64,000 nucleotides of DNA. It comes from Phytophthora colocasiae. Its lineage: Eukaryota; Oomycota; Peronosporomycetes; Peronosporales; Peronosporaceae. Positions 19,486 to 31,420 of this stretch are shown in pieces. Within the stretch, counting starts at the first letter, position 1; the number at the start of each line of letters is the position of its first letter. Under the pieces are notes generated by a model that saw only the letters and a program-made list of their open reading frames with translations, had not been told where the DNA came from and searched no databases. Both the position numbers and the translations under genes were made by a program. The DNA is taken from contig JAGKQI010000093.1 of NCBI GenBank assembly GCA_018806915.1, positions 186,001-250,000 on the forward strand, written 5' to 3'.

Positions 19486-20284
19486 TACTAATATAACATG
19501 GCGAGTCGATGACGCGAAGTCGGTGCGACATTTTTACCGCGGTGTACAGTGAACCTGAGAGTCGCACAGCAAGGTGTGTGTGTTACCTTGTGCTGTCATC
19601 GTAGGTTCGTTTTCTTGGCTATGACCCTCGCCGGGGTCGAGGGAGTGTGTGTGAGAGTGAGGGTTCCTTGTGTAGACCGTCGGATGTCCTACTAGTCCTC
19701 ACAGGAGCGTTTGGGAGCCGAATGTTTTCTGACAAACAAGTGTTCACCAGAAATCTCGGAAGTCAAAGAGAGATTATCACAAGGCGAGGTCCTGTTACCA
19801 GAGTCAGGATATCAGACTTCCATTGTGAGATATCAGAGATTCGTGTATGATACCAGAAATCCATGGGTTTTATCAAGGTGCTGAGCACTAGGTATAGTTG
19901 TGAAATCCTTGAACCATCATCGTCACACGGGGCGACAACGGGATGAGGTCTCTCAGGGATGCGTTCTTCTGAGAGACTTTCTGCCAGACTTTAGGAACAT
20001 GTTGGAATTATGCGGAACAAAGCTGTACATTTTGCCCAGTCGGGGCCGTGGCATTGTATTAGTTCGCGTGCTTCCATCTTCGAGCTCTCATGGAAGAGGG
20101 AGGACAACAAAAGTATTCGCTTCATTGCGCGGCTAATACTGTGATAATTAATAAAACATCGGTGTATATTAAATATAGTTGAATTGTAACATATAAATTA
20201 GTTAACATTTGAAAATTAAACAGAAATCTTTAGGATAAAAATACAAGCCTCAAAAGCAGCTACGAATTTATACAGCAACTCGCG
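19486..20284. other. Stretch without a supportable gene
   Basis: No coding or RNA feature that I can defend. It may contain eroded 5' sequence of Copia-1 and the 5' end of the MULE. The last 150 bases before 20285 are AT-rich, as expected of a promoter. Confidence 0.3.
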
Positions 20285-22500
20285 ATGCAGCCCCTATCAC
20301 CGACAGGAGATGACATTGACTCGCCTTCCGTGTTGTCACTGCCTTCTCCGTCTTCACCTTTATGGTCACCCCATTCAACTCCAAGTGCAACCCCTTCGAT
20401 TCTATGCTCGTTTTCAAGTGACTACGTGGATGCGAGCTCAAACAGCCAAGATTCTGACAGTGAAAACGATATATAACCTCTTAACTCTCTAGTGACATGT
20501 CCAGAGGAGCATTCAAGCATAGCCGCACTCATTTCAGAAAACCTTGTTCCGCCCATCCTTCCAAAGGTTCGCTAAAGCTGATCATTTAGGCACTTTTCGG
20601 TCCATGCCGGAAGCGCTAAGAGAACTGGACATCACCGAGTTATCTAGATTTAAGTATCAAACCAACTATAAGCTGAAGGCGGGCAAAGCATCTGTTTATA
20701 TTTGTTCTTCACACCTCAGATGCTGTCGAATCGCGCGATTTACGGAAATTGAGGATGGTTTTGTTACTGTTGTGGTGACGGGTGAGCTTTCCGAAACAAT
20801 TTCCGACACTCCTCGCACTGGAATTGACAAAAGATTTGAAGCTGAAGTCGACAATATGTTGCTTGGTGGAGCGCCTCCTTCGCGATTTGTTTTTGATGCT
20901 TTTGTCTGAGCGGTATGAAGACGACACAGCTTTACGAGAGCTTCTGCCGGATGCAATACAACTTCGGAACCACAGCACCCATCTGCACAACAAAGGATTG
21001 TTCGACATAAACACCATACAGAAATGATGGAGTGGGCCTCCGATAAAATGTGTACGAGCTTGGATCATTTTTTTCGTGATGGAGATGAAAAAGACTTAAA
21101 TGTTTTTTCAGGCCTCGAACCATCATACCAAGATGAATTGTTGGTAATTAATGCCTTTCACGAGACGCTGGATAACGGTAAGATTTCTTTGGGCATTGTT
21201 TGCACCAGCCGTAGACTGTTCCGCAATATTATTTTGGCCCGAGTAGGACATCGCCACGATGGAATTCCTGGTGCGACTGACGGAACTTACCGCCTTGCTG
21301 CAAACAACTGGACCCTAATTGCATTTGGATGCACCGGTGTATCTTACAACGGCCCCGATGGTTTTTCGCAAAGGTTCCATCCGTTTGCCTATTTGTTTGT
21401 ACGATCGGAGACTGAATTTGCCTACGACCAGTTATTACGAGTGGTTAAAGAGAGAAGTCAAACATTTTTTGGCTACACGTTGAAGCTGCAATTTGGCTCG
21501 ATGGATCATGCAAATAATTGCTAGCTCCTACAAAGAGCACTGGTCGGATATTGCGCTACTAAACTGTTGGCCGCACTTGGCCCAAAATCTTCCTCGCCCA
21601 AAAACATTTGTTGGAGGTGGCTTTGAGATACGACTTGGTTTTTAAGACACAAGTTCATTACTTGCACAAAGCTAGAAACGCAGCACAATTTCGAGCGCTG
21701 GCAAAATTGGTCTGACTTAGGTGAAAATGATGTTGTGACCTGGTTTAAGCAGCAATATCTCTCTCCTAAATGGAAGTTGTGGTACTACACTGCAAGTAGA
21801 TCTCCCTAACCAAAACGCAATCGAATCACGCAATCGTGACATCAAACGCGTCGTAAACAGTGAGCTTTATGCGTCGACGAGGGTTGTCATGAACTCAAGT
21901 TTACCTCGCATCATTGCTCATTTTGGATCTGTACGAGATCATAAATTACATGTTCGAGTTCCCGAACCAATCCGGCCCTACGCCTCTGCTCCAATTTCGA
22001 TTGAGTGTGCTCGAAAAGCAACTATTCTAACTCGTGCAGGCAATTTCAGGCACGTTCATAACCGTCACGACAAAGTGACAGGTGTACTGTTTGATGTTCG
22101 TGCGGTGATGATTGGCGGTAAGGCTACGAATCCGGAACCCGTCGACGAGCACAGAGCGGAAATGTGTCTATATTCTAGAAAAGGTCATCTTCAACGTGAT
22201 GACACTGTCCAAGATATCGAGAAGCACTATCTTTCGCTTCATTTGGTGCTAAATACGAGTGATAAAGTTTTTAAGCACGATCGGACCTCGCCAACCTGGT
22301 CAGAGAGAGAAGTAAGTACATTATTCGTATTTTCAACTCTATCCGGTATTGGTTATTTCTTGTTGACTTCTTAATCAGATTCTGCTAATACGCAGAAAAT
22401 ATTCATACGACTGCAAGTCATTTTACCACACTGGATGGCTTCACGCATTGCCCTCTCAAGATTTTAGATGATTTTGATTTGCCTCTGCTAATTCTTTTTA
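20285..22500 (+). pseudogene. Mutator-like (MULE) transposase, decayed
   Basis: After a Ser/Pro-rich start come a Cys/His-containing N-terminal DNA-binding-like region (YICSSHLRCCRI, near 20700) and the MULE DDE domain. The first catalytic Asp is in ATDGTYRL (near 21275) and the second in GSMDHAN (near 21500). The acidic residue of the end is in NQNAIESRNRDIKR (near 21810). A SWIM-like zinc segment (DCKSFYHTGWLHA) is near 22420. Stops (for example 20474-20476 and 21522-21524) and several frameshifts inactivate it. No terminal inverted repeats were found; the 3' end is replaced by Gypsy-3 at about 22503. Confidence 0.7.
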
Positions 22501-22502
22501 GC

Positions 22503-25500
22503 AGCTCGGAATCCACCAGGGAGGCCACGGATGATCCCCGCGGAGGCGCCGCGCTGGAAACGGATGTGAGGTCCGTGATTGAACTTGCACGCGAAACTGG
22601 GCAGATGGGAACCCCAAAAGTTGCTCGTGAGCAACACGACCGCAAGCCAGTTCGTAAAGGCTTGGCGGAGCGGAGCGACACGAGGTCGACTTCACGAGGA
22701 CATGCGTCCGTGGAAACGGAGGGCAATCGCACAGGGGGTAAAGACACCGTCGTCGAGAAGATGTTTACGATGGGTGTGGTAGATGCTGCGGGTGTGACAA
22801 CAAAGTACATCACGCGGAAGAAGCTGAGAAAGTTCCTGAGGATCAAGAACAAAACTCCAGACGACCCTGATTTGATGTTGGTTCTGTCGAATCAGACAAT
22901 CAAGGATGTCGCAAGTCTCTGCAACGTCGCGATGAACCTGATAACGTTGGCAGCGCTAAGGCACATCGATACTTAGAGACGGACTGGGACAGTTTTCGAA
23001 ACAACCCAGCATATGATCTCCTGAAGGAATACAAGGACACCGTATTCCGACCGGAACTACCTGAAGGTTTACCGGAAAAGAGAGAGATTGAGCGTCGGAT
23101 CGATGTGAAAGATCCCAATCTTGCCATGTACCGTCAGCAGTGGCGACAGTCGCCGGAGCAGCAACGAGAAATCGGGAAATGGGTAGAAGAGATGGTTTCG
23201 AAGAAACTCATTCGTCCCAGTATAAGTCCACATACCGCTCCGACATTTTGTGTCCGAAAACCCGTTGGATGGCGTATCGTTCATGATTACCGATACCTGA
23301 ACACCAACACTATTCGTCAAAATATTCCTATGACCCGAAAAGAAGATATCCTCGATGTCATGGCTGGAGCTTACTACTTCTCCACAATGGACTTGATGTC
23401 CGCGTATTATCAAGTTCGTCTGCGGGAAGATGATATCAAGTACACAACTTTCCAAGCTCCGAATGGACTCTGGGAATATCTCTTGTTGCCGATGGGTGTA
23501 TGCAACGCTCCTGCGACCATGCACCGCTTGACATCCAAACTGTTTCGAGGCTTGGAGCAGACGAGATCTTTTTACGACGACATTTACATCTTCACTAAGT
23601 CTCGTGACATCCAAGAGCACCTGCGAGCTCTACTGAAAACGCTGGATATCTTGAGGGACAATAAATTGTACGTCAAACTGGTCAAGTGTGTCTTCTGTGC
23701 TGACGAGATACCCTGTCTGGGCGACTTTGTCGGGCGCAATGGCGTTCGCATGGATCCCGACAAAGTTCAAACCATCAAGAATTGGCCACACAAGAAGAGC
23801 TGCACAGCTTTCTGGGTCTAACAGGTTACGTACAACGTTTCTGTCCGGAATATGCTTCGTTGACAGCAACAATGTTCACATTGCTGGAGAAGAATAACAA
23901 GCGTAACTCCAAGATCCACTTCAGCGACGAGCAGTTGAAGAATTTCAAGGAGCTGAAGCGACGCTTGTGTAATCCTCCAGTGCTGCACTTGTCAGACTTC
24001 AACAAACCAATGCATCTGCGTACGGATGCAAGTAAGTTCGCTGTTGGTGGTGTGCTATTCCAAGTGATCGATGGTGTTGAGAAACCCATTGCCTACACCA
24101 GTCGAAAGCTGAAACGAGCTGAGTTAAACTATCCAACGCAGCAGCAAGAACTTCTAGCTATTGTGCACGCGCTAGCAGCTTTCAGGATATACTGCTTGGA
24201 TATACGAACTACCATTGAAACGGATTACAAGAGTTTGGAAGAAATCTTCATGCAAAAGAGGGCTAATCGTTGACTAGCACGGTGGTATGACATTCTCGCG
24301 GAATACCAGCCGCAGTTGGTTTAATACCTGCCAGGAGCGGAAAATAGTATCGCAGACGCTTTGAGTCGACGACCGGATTTGCAACCGGAAACGAAGTACT
24401 TTCATGACTTGAATGTGACCAGCTTCGATGATACTTCATTCCGACTTGAGGTAAGTGCAATCACAACGGACAGCGAGCTGATCGAGTCGATTAAAACCGC
24501 GTATACGAAAGATCGAGAAGCTCAAGCCATATTCGCTGCTATCGCAAGGCGAAGTGAACGTACGACCAAGCGTGTCGACCGTCAGCATCACGAATATCCT
24601 GGACTGCTGTGGTATCCGACAACGAGCGATGATTCACCTCGGGTGGTCGTACCAAACTCAGTGAAAGTTCGTCAACAGACTATTCGTGAGTGTCATGACT
24701 CCAATTATGGAGGACACCCTGGTGCTGAGCGAACATATCTCACGCTGTCACGTCAGTGGTATTGGACCAAGATGATCAAGCCCATCCAGAAGTATATCGC
24801 TGACTGTGAACCGTGTCGAAGAAATAAACCTCGGTTAACCAAGCCATCAGGACTGCTGGAACCGCTTAGAATTCCTGAGGAGAGATGGCGATCAATCTCC
24901 ATGGATTTCGTTACAGACCTTCCTCGTACAGCACGGAAAGCGGATTCAATTTTTTGGGTCGTCGTGGATCGCTTGACGAAGAGATGTCATTTCGTGCCGA
25001 CAACCAAAACAGTAACCGCTGAAGGTGTGGCTCCGTTGTTCATTGAGAACATCTGGAAGCTTCACGGAATGCCTGCAAGAATTATCTCAGATCGAGATCG
25101 GAAGTTTGTGTCTTCTTTCTGGCAATACGTCTTCAAGTCGATTGGAACAAGCCTGAAGATGACAGTGGCTCGACGGGCACAGGGCGATGACCAAACCGAA
25201 CGGATGAACCGGACCTTGGAGGAGTATCTGTGTTGCTTCGTGGGACTACTACAAGATGATTGGGACGTCCATCTCACATATGCCGAGTTTGCGGTAAACT
25301 CGACCGTGAACTCCAGCACAAAGATGGCACCTTTTGAGGCAGACCTCGGTTATATTCCGCTCAATCCATTGCAGCTGGCCCTGGACCAACTACGGAATGC
25401 TCCAGTAAGCCGACATGGTGTCAACTTCCATGAACGCCAAGCCGCAATCCTGCAGCACTACCGAGAAACACTAGCTCAAGCACAAGAGCGAATGCGTGAC

Positions 25501-25980
25501 GTGTATGATTACAACCGAGTCGAACAAGTCTTCAAAGTTGGTGATCTGGTTTATCTCAGCACGCAGCATCTTGACCCGAAGCATACTGGTTTGCCAAACT
25601 CGTCCAAGTTAGGACCAAAGTGGATTGGACCCTACGAGGTGGTACGCAGAATTCACAACCACGCGTACGAGTTGAATATTCAATCTGGCAACAAGCTTCA
25701 TCCAGTCTTTAATACCAGCTCGCTGAAACCATATCAAGAACCTACTCGATTATCGAGACCTCATGAGGTAGTTCTTGCAGACGGTACTATTGGTCAAGTT
25801 GTGAAACGGTTGCTGGGAAAGCGAACTTGGAAACGACGGACTCAATTTCTTGCGGAGTGGGTGGGGGAAGAGGAACCCACCTGGGAACCTGTCGAGAATC
25901 TCCAACAAACTCCTGATATGATTGCTGAGTATGAATCGAGTCGAAGGAAATCAAAGCGAAGGAGAACCAAGAAGTGGTAA
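22503..25980 (+). pseudogene. pol: Gypsy-3 Pol: RT, RNase H, integrase, chromodomain
   Basis: The linker leads into reverse transcriptase (TFCVRKPVGWRIVHDYR, the catalytic Asp in STMDLMSAYY, and FYDDIYIF near 23575). RNase H follows (LRTDASKFAVGG, QQELLAIVHAL, IETDYKSL, IADALSRRP). The last part, 24361-25980, is one open frame of 539 codons. It holds the integrase zinc region (H near 24690 and 24715, CEPC near 24810), the DDE core (DFVTDLP, ISDRDRKF, DDQTERMNR) and a chromodomain (AEWVGEEEPTWEPVENL). Frameshifts near 22945 and 23785 and stops near 24271 and 24323 break the front half. Confidence 0.85.
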
Positions 25981-26012
25981 GGGGGGCACGAATGCCTATA
26001 TGTATTCCCGTA

Positions 26013-27550
26013 TTACATCCCCTTAGCTTGCTCCAATAGCTGCTTGAAGCGCTTCTCTCGCTTACGATCCGTTTTCGACTTGCGGTTTCCGTGACGACAT
26101 TGGTATCCACGCTGGAGCTCTACACAGCTGACCCACTTGACGTACTGAACCCATGTCTGGCGACCAACAGGAATAATTACCATCGGAGGATCCTTAGCTT
26201 CGTCGTACCCATCCTTCACAAGAGGTCGCGTATTTGGGCCGAACGTGAGCACGACAAAACAGTGTCCAAGATCATCTTCACCAGCGCTCGCAAGATATAC
26301 ACCCGGAGAAAGACCTTGACAGAAACTTTGAAAGTGGCAATGTTGGCAGCCGAACTCGAAAGAACGTTCTTCTGGAGTTTTTCATGGTTGAGTGGAATAC
26401 TTTCACGCTGAAGGAGCTTAAAGAACTCGACTGCATCCTCACGAGATACTCCATACTGGATAGAACTTGGTCTCGTAACTTCAAAGGCGTCCCCATCTCC
26501 ATCGTAACCAACTTTGGCTCTTTCAGATAGTATAGCGCCATACAAAGACCATCCATGAAGCATGTACCAGCAGCTAAAGCCTGGTCGCGCTTCGGGCTTT
26601 TCTTGCTCTTCTTGCTCTTCTTAGCAGAGGAAGCCGTTTTACCACCTGAAGATTGCTGTACGTCAATCTGCTGCATCATTTCGCGCCTGTCGATCTTCTC
26701 CATCCATTCCCACGAGATTTGGAGCGGCGTACATTTCCATTCCACGAGATAGCAACGATGCGGACCTCTCCGTGGACATCCAACAGCCGCACTACTTCAC
26801 ACGGTTAGCTGTAGGCCCACTCAGCCTCAGGGTTGAAAAAATTCTCGCGACCGTTCCATGGGTGTACAGCGGAAGCTGGTGGCAGCGGCGGATGCCAAGC
26901 TGCCGTCTCATCACCCCGGCGAAGGCGTGACAATCGGGGCCTTGCTTCATCATCGTCGCTATCGAAAAGCCAAGCGTCAGGAGCTTCTTCTTCATCATCA
27001 TCCATGGTGTCAGCTTTATCGCTGTCGTAGTCCGAGCCCTCGACGAGGAGCTCAAAAACGCGCTCCTAAAGGCTGGTTGGAGGCGCCGGAATATCAGCAG
27101 AGTCGGAGGATTCAGACATGGCTACAGAGCCCGGCGAAGACGCCATGGCATCCAGGGCAGGGCGACCAGCCAGAACGAGCGCCTCCCATAGATCATCATA
27201 ATCGAGCTCCACAGAGCCCCCAATATGCACAGCGGAAATCGAGAGAGAACTGCCTGCGACGGGCAAGCCGGCGGACGTTCCAGAGAGCGAAGGGTCGTTA
27301 GGCAGCGCCTCCAGCGACCCAGCAGACACAGCGGACACGGCAAGCTGATCAGCCACCGGAGCAGTAGCAGGAGTGGCGACAGAGCGGGATGCCATCACCG
27401 ACGAAGACTTATCCAAGTCCCCAACAGCCAGGCCGGAGCGAAGAGGAAGGGGGTCGGACGTATCTCCAACAGCAAAGGCAGAACAACTGTCGATCCGACT
27501 CCGCGCGCTTCTTTTTCAGGAATGGCTGCTGGAGAGACGCGCATCTAAAG
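26013..27550 (-). pseudogene. Reverse-strand gene with chromo-like and cysteine-peptidase-like parts
   Basis: Read from about 27550 leftwards there is a Ser/Ala-rich start and an acidic stretch (DDDEEEAPDAWLFDSDDDEA). A chromo-like block follows near 26800-26690, where CEVVRLLDVHGE continues after a shift as CYLVEWKCTPLQISWEWM. A Lys/Ser linker leads to a part resembling papain-fold or OTU peptidases: a Cys segment (GTCFMDGLCMALYYL, near 26560) and a His segment (GVYLASAGEDDLGHCFVV, near 26270). It ends at 26013 with a basic tail. At least four frame changes occur. Domain names are by motif only. It lies tail-to-tail with Gypsy-3 pol. Confidence 0.5.
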
Positions 27551-28534
27551 GGAGGGTGAGTGTATCGGATTAGATAGCCAATAGGAATAGGAATCAGGTA
27601 GTACCTTTAATTAGTAAATCCAGTGCAGACGTAAGAGAAGCTGTGGAGCCCAGCAGCTCCATCCTCTCCGAACTGCAGGGAGGGCAGCACTTCGTATTCT
27701 GCGCCCGACTCCAAACACCTCCCTCCTTGAGTTAATTTTGAATCACTACGCCAGTGAAGACGTTGCATCGAACCATGTTTGTTGAGTTTTAAGCTTGATA
27801 ATATCTTTAAAATTGAAAGAGAAGCCCAGCAGAATACTTCCCGCGCTTTGGCCTCCAGAGCTGATGCCACTCAAACAATGTCGTGCCGCTCCGGCTATTT
27901 GGTATCTTCCGGATATACGTGTATATTGCATAATTTTTGCGCCGGCTCTTTCGACTTGGGTGCAGTAGCGCGAGAAGGGTGCCCGACGGTCACGATTGGG
28001 TGCAGGTGGGTGCTGGTTGGGCGTCGTAAATCTGTCCTGTCCCGTCCCATGTGCACGAGGTGGGTGCGGCAACGAGTGCCTTGGTAATCCCACTACCGGT
28101 ACTGGAGAGGTAATGGAAAAAAATATCATGTGTATAATCGATGGTTTTCATGTATGCACTGAATTTATGTGTATCGGCGTCTTAGAACTAAACCCATGAA
28201 AACCGCGTGTATCCATACAAACACCACACTGAAAATCATGTGAGTAAGATTTTGTTGCATGTATTGAGATTTTACCCGGTTACTACAGTGTTTGTCTAGA
28301 TGAATGGGTATTTTGCGCGATAAGTAAAGTTGATGATCTCAGCCAGCTCGCAAATGTCGACTATTTTGTCCGGGGTTGCAGACCCGTTAGCTCGGAGGTC
28401 GAACTCGATTTCCCAGAAAAAAACCTACCGTCTTCTTCCACCCATGGTCGAATCACCCCTGTCTTCTGTCTGACACTGCCAGCTTCTTCATTCCTTATCA
28501 CCTGGCGAAAGCAGCGACTCCAGCGATCATATGG
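27551..28534. other. Stretch without a supportable gene
   Basis: No gene seen. It should contain the promoter of the reverse-strand gene at its left and the lost 5' end of Gypsy-4 at its right. I looked for a copy of the 38.1-38.4 kb sequence as a 5' LTR and did not find one. Confidence 0.3.
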
Positions 28535-28972
28535 ATGACGATCACTGGCGACACCAGAGACTACGATAACAAGGACGACGACGTGACTCGCAAGAGCGAC
28601 CCTGAGCGCGAGCACGACGTGATCGGCAAGAACGACAATCGGAATGAGAGACGAGCATACAGACTATCTGAAGAACGAGGCGGCCGATACAAACGACGAG
28701 CGCGGAACATTAAAGACTTGGAATTGCCGAGCTTTACGCCGACACCGAGAGCTTCTGTGTCCACGTGGGTGGATCGTATCGATTTGGCATTGAAAGGAGC
28801 TCGAGAATCAGGGCGTGGCGAATGGTCTGATCGTTCGTTGTACTTCATATTGGGTAATAAGCTGATGGAGAGTGCAGCACGTTGGTGGGTTAATATGGAC
28901 CGAACATTTCACAGGAACAGGAAAGATCGTACCTGGACGAAGTTGAAAGTGGCGCAACTGAGACGCTATGGA
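28535..28972 (+). pseudogene. gag: Gypsy-4 gag, first part
   Basis: ATG 28535 begins a charged N-terminal region followed by a gag capsid start (LPSFTPTPRASVSTWVDRID, then AARWWVNMDR and TWTKLKVAQLRRYG). The frame stops three bases into the inserted Crypton. Joining 28972 to 31782 restores an open frame. Confidence 0.8.
28963..28972. repeat. 10-bp direct repeat flanking the Crypton, left copy (ACGCTATGGA)
   Basis: ACGCTATGGA occurs here and at 31772-31781, at the two ends of the insertion. The bases on either side differ, so the repeat is exactly ten. Confidence 0.9.
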
Positions 28973-29265
28973 TGAATATCATTAAGTCTCCGACTACAAT
29001 AGATCAAAGTATGCTGAGAACTGGCCAATCAGACACTTCAATTACCTACTTTCGTAGTTTCGGCGAATCATTTCGCTCTCTTTTTGTCATTTTCACCCAA
29101 ACAAAATATGTATAGTGGCTGTAGTCAGACCTGAGCTATTCCGACGTATCGAGTCGGAAATAATGACTAGATATGTGTACCATGCTACAAATGAGTCGTA
29201 GGCGTAGTATCACTCCCATATTTGCTGCGTCTCCGACTACAAACGCCCAAGAACTTTAAAGGAGA

Positions 29266-30683
29266 ATGAGTCTAAACGACCTCAAGCCTACCAACACCAA
29301 GCGGGCGCGCGCGACAGCGGTGAAGGCCTTCAAGCGCTTCCTTACTGTTCAGAGCACTAACATGGAGCATGTCAGGGCTCTCATTGCCGTGGACCCAGGC
29401 CGCGCAGCTTGTATTCCCGTGACGCTAATGGATACGTTTGGCGTGTACTTGGCCTTTCACGCAGGAGCTAGGGGGGCAACCTCTTTCGCGCCACTCCGCT
29501 GCTCAATACTTCCGCCAAGTGAAGTGCAGGCTTCTGGACGAGTATCCTGTTCAAGGTGGGTCTGTGGAACGGCAGCTGCTCAGTTTGCAGCACTGCATCA
29601 AGCGTGAAAGTGGTGGTTTTGTCAAGAAGGCAGTTGCGTGCACGAAGGAGAGTCTGACAAGTTATCTGTATTCAACGGCTAGCTGTGCATCGGACTACCA
29701 AGATGCCGCGCTGTTATGTCTTCTTTGGTATCTGTTTGGACGTGCGGCGGTTTAACTTTCGTTCGGAAGCAGCAGCTCTCCATCGGAGCTGGTGAAGTGT
29801 TCTTCATTCGCTTCATCTGGGTGAAGACATCCGATGAGCAATCGCTGTCACTCTTCCCTGATGGAGATCCCGCTACCTGCCCGCTGCTTGCACTGGAACT
29901 GGCCTTGATCGTGCAGGAGTCTCCGTGCGCCGCTCTGCTCAACCACTTGCCAGTCAAGTCGAAGGACGTCCCTGTCGAGCTGACTGAGCCATTCCACTTC
30001 TGGACTTGCTTGATGACAGTAGCACGCCGGGTTCCTCGCAGGCTCCAACAACAAGCTGCACCACAAGCATCAAACCGGTAGCTGGTATCCACGCTCTCGT
30101 CAATCGCTTACTGGATCGTGTTGCTGGTCCAGCTGGAGTTGAAGACGCGCTGACATCTCACTCGTTTCGGAGAGGTGGTGCACAGCATGCGAACGCTTGC
30201 TCTGAGCTGACGGCGCAGTGGATATTTGATCGTGGAGCTTGGAACTTGACCACGACGACCAAAGCTTTTGCGTACGTCTTCAACACTCCAAAAGAAGATC
30301 ACCAGGTCCCGAAGGTTCTGAGGGGGATGTCTCCACGGCAAGCCTCTGTTCTTCCGTCGTTGGGTATCTTCGACTCGGTCACACAAGACGAAATCAGAGC
30401 GGTTAGCTTCAAACTCTTCAATGCTAGCCATGGACTTGCCAACAAGTCCTTCAACCTCAGCAGTGGTGTGATTGATGTGCTGACAGCAATCACCATCCAA
30501 CATTACTCGGTGTTGATGAAGTTCAATGAAGACGCTCCCGCGATGAAGACAATCCAGCGCTGTACCGAAGCGTCTGGAGTGACAACGACAAGCTTTTTGG
30601 CAAGGTCACAGCAACTCGCGAGGTCTACTGCTCACACGAAAGCCACAGCAGATGATCTAATGGCAGTTGACGAAGCACTTTGA
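29266..30683 (+). pseudogene. Crypton tyrosine recombinase, frameshifted
   Basis: An N-terminal SAM-like helical part starts at ATG 29266 (TNTKRARATAVKAFKRFL). After a shift in a run of six G near 29472 comes YLFGRA (near 29735), the probable first catalytic Arg. The C-terminal frame (30006-30683) has HSFRRGG (H-x-x-R box, near 30160), WIFDRGAW and the probable nucleophile Tyr in AFAYVFN (near 30275). These are the R, HxxR, H/W and Y residues of the family. A second shift lies near 29755 and a third near 30030-30080. The C-terminal helical tail is conserved in length. Confidence 0.75.
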
Positions 30684-31061
30684 GCACCGCGTTGGACCCC
30701 TTTGACGGTATACCTTGTGCACTCAGGAACGCTGTGATTTCTTGAGATGCTCGCTCTCCAAGCTGACGGACATTGTCTTTGTAGGTGGGTGATGATTCGT
30801 CGAGCGCGTACACGTCGTCGATGAACAGCCGCACGAAGGCCACCAGTTGCTTGGAGTGGTGGACTTCTTGTGCTTGTTCGTGCTCCGCCATCCACGCGGA
30901 ACTGCAGTATACCACGCGAACCGGGTGTCCACAAGTGGTATCGTCTTTGATCGGCGCCGGCGCTTCACTGGTACGTTTTCATCTTCGTCTCTTGATCGCT
31001 TATTTTGATTCTCACATGCCGATGTTTTACCTGCCGCGTATGAATTTGTAGACTCTAGCAA
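30625..31061 (-). pseudogene. Second, convergent ORF of the Crypton-like element
   Basis: On the minus strand a protein starts near 31061 with a nuclear-localisation-like basic run (KRRRRSK). After one frame shift near 30920 it continues as WMAEHEQAQEVHHSKQLVAF, a helical segment, to a stop at 30625. It overlaps the recombinase end by 59 bp, tail-to-tail. Amino-acid composition and heptad-like spacing look coding on the minus strand. No family recognised; it may assist recombination or DNA binding, by analogy with the Harbinger second ORF. Confidence 0.4.
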
Positions 31062-31356
31062 GTTGACTCGAGCCTCAAGGTTCCGATTGACCTCGATTAA
31101 CCGTTCAAATTAAGGCACTTTGGTGATCGGACACAACTTTGGCCTTTGCGTTCCCTATCGCGAGGGTATCTTGAATGACCGCATCTCTGCCTACCAACAG
31201 CGCCTCGCGGTCGGCCGCATCGCAGATCCTGCACTAAGTCACTGCCGAAGTGTGCTCAAGGTGCGGTTGTAACGCAGACCGGCGTCCATTGTAATACAGC
31301 TTGCAGTTTTTATCCCTGTTAGCATATACATCGGCAACAGGCAATCGAGATTGAAT

Positions 31357-31420
31357 ATCGATGGGTGGAATCGAACCACCACCTTCCCTTTCGGGAGCTC
31401 TTCCGCTGAGCTACTTCGAT
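31357..31420 (-). tRNA. tRNA-like pseudogene with shortened anticodon arm (or SINE head)
   Basis: Read on the minus strand, it has an acceptor stem pairing at 6 of 7 positions and a D arm beginning TAGCTCAGCGG (A box). A perfect T arm holds GGTTCGATTCC (B box). The anticodon arm is replaced by a short TCCC-GAAA-GGGA hairpin, about 7 bases too short, so no anticodon can be assigned. The RNA polymerase III promoter boxes look intact. It is either a decayed tRNA or the head of a tRNA-derived SINE. It lies inside the Crypton-like element. Confidence 0.6.

Larger units (their letters stand above)
22503..27550 (+). mobile_element. Gypsy-3: 5'-truncated Gypsy chromovirus with a convergent accessory gene
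   Basis: Pol fragments begin abruptly at about 22503 against the MULE, with no LTR, gag or protease. Pol ends at 25980. Only 32 bases later a reverse-strand gene ends (26013), arranged as in Gypsy-2. I therefore tentatively include that gene in the element. No LTR pair was found, so both outer borders are approximate. Confidence 0.6.

Noticed and set aside
28120..28260. AT-rich segment with repeated CATGTGTAT/CATGAAAAC words that might be a palindrome
   Set aside because: The arms do not pair over a useful length. It looks like simple low-complexity sequence.
31111..31271. Plus-strand open stretch that looks coding (GLCVPYREGILNDRIS...)
   Set aside because: About 50 codons, no start and no family. 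Probably a relic within the Crypton, not supportable alone.
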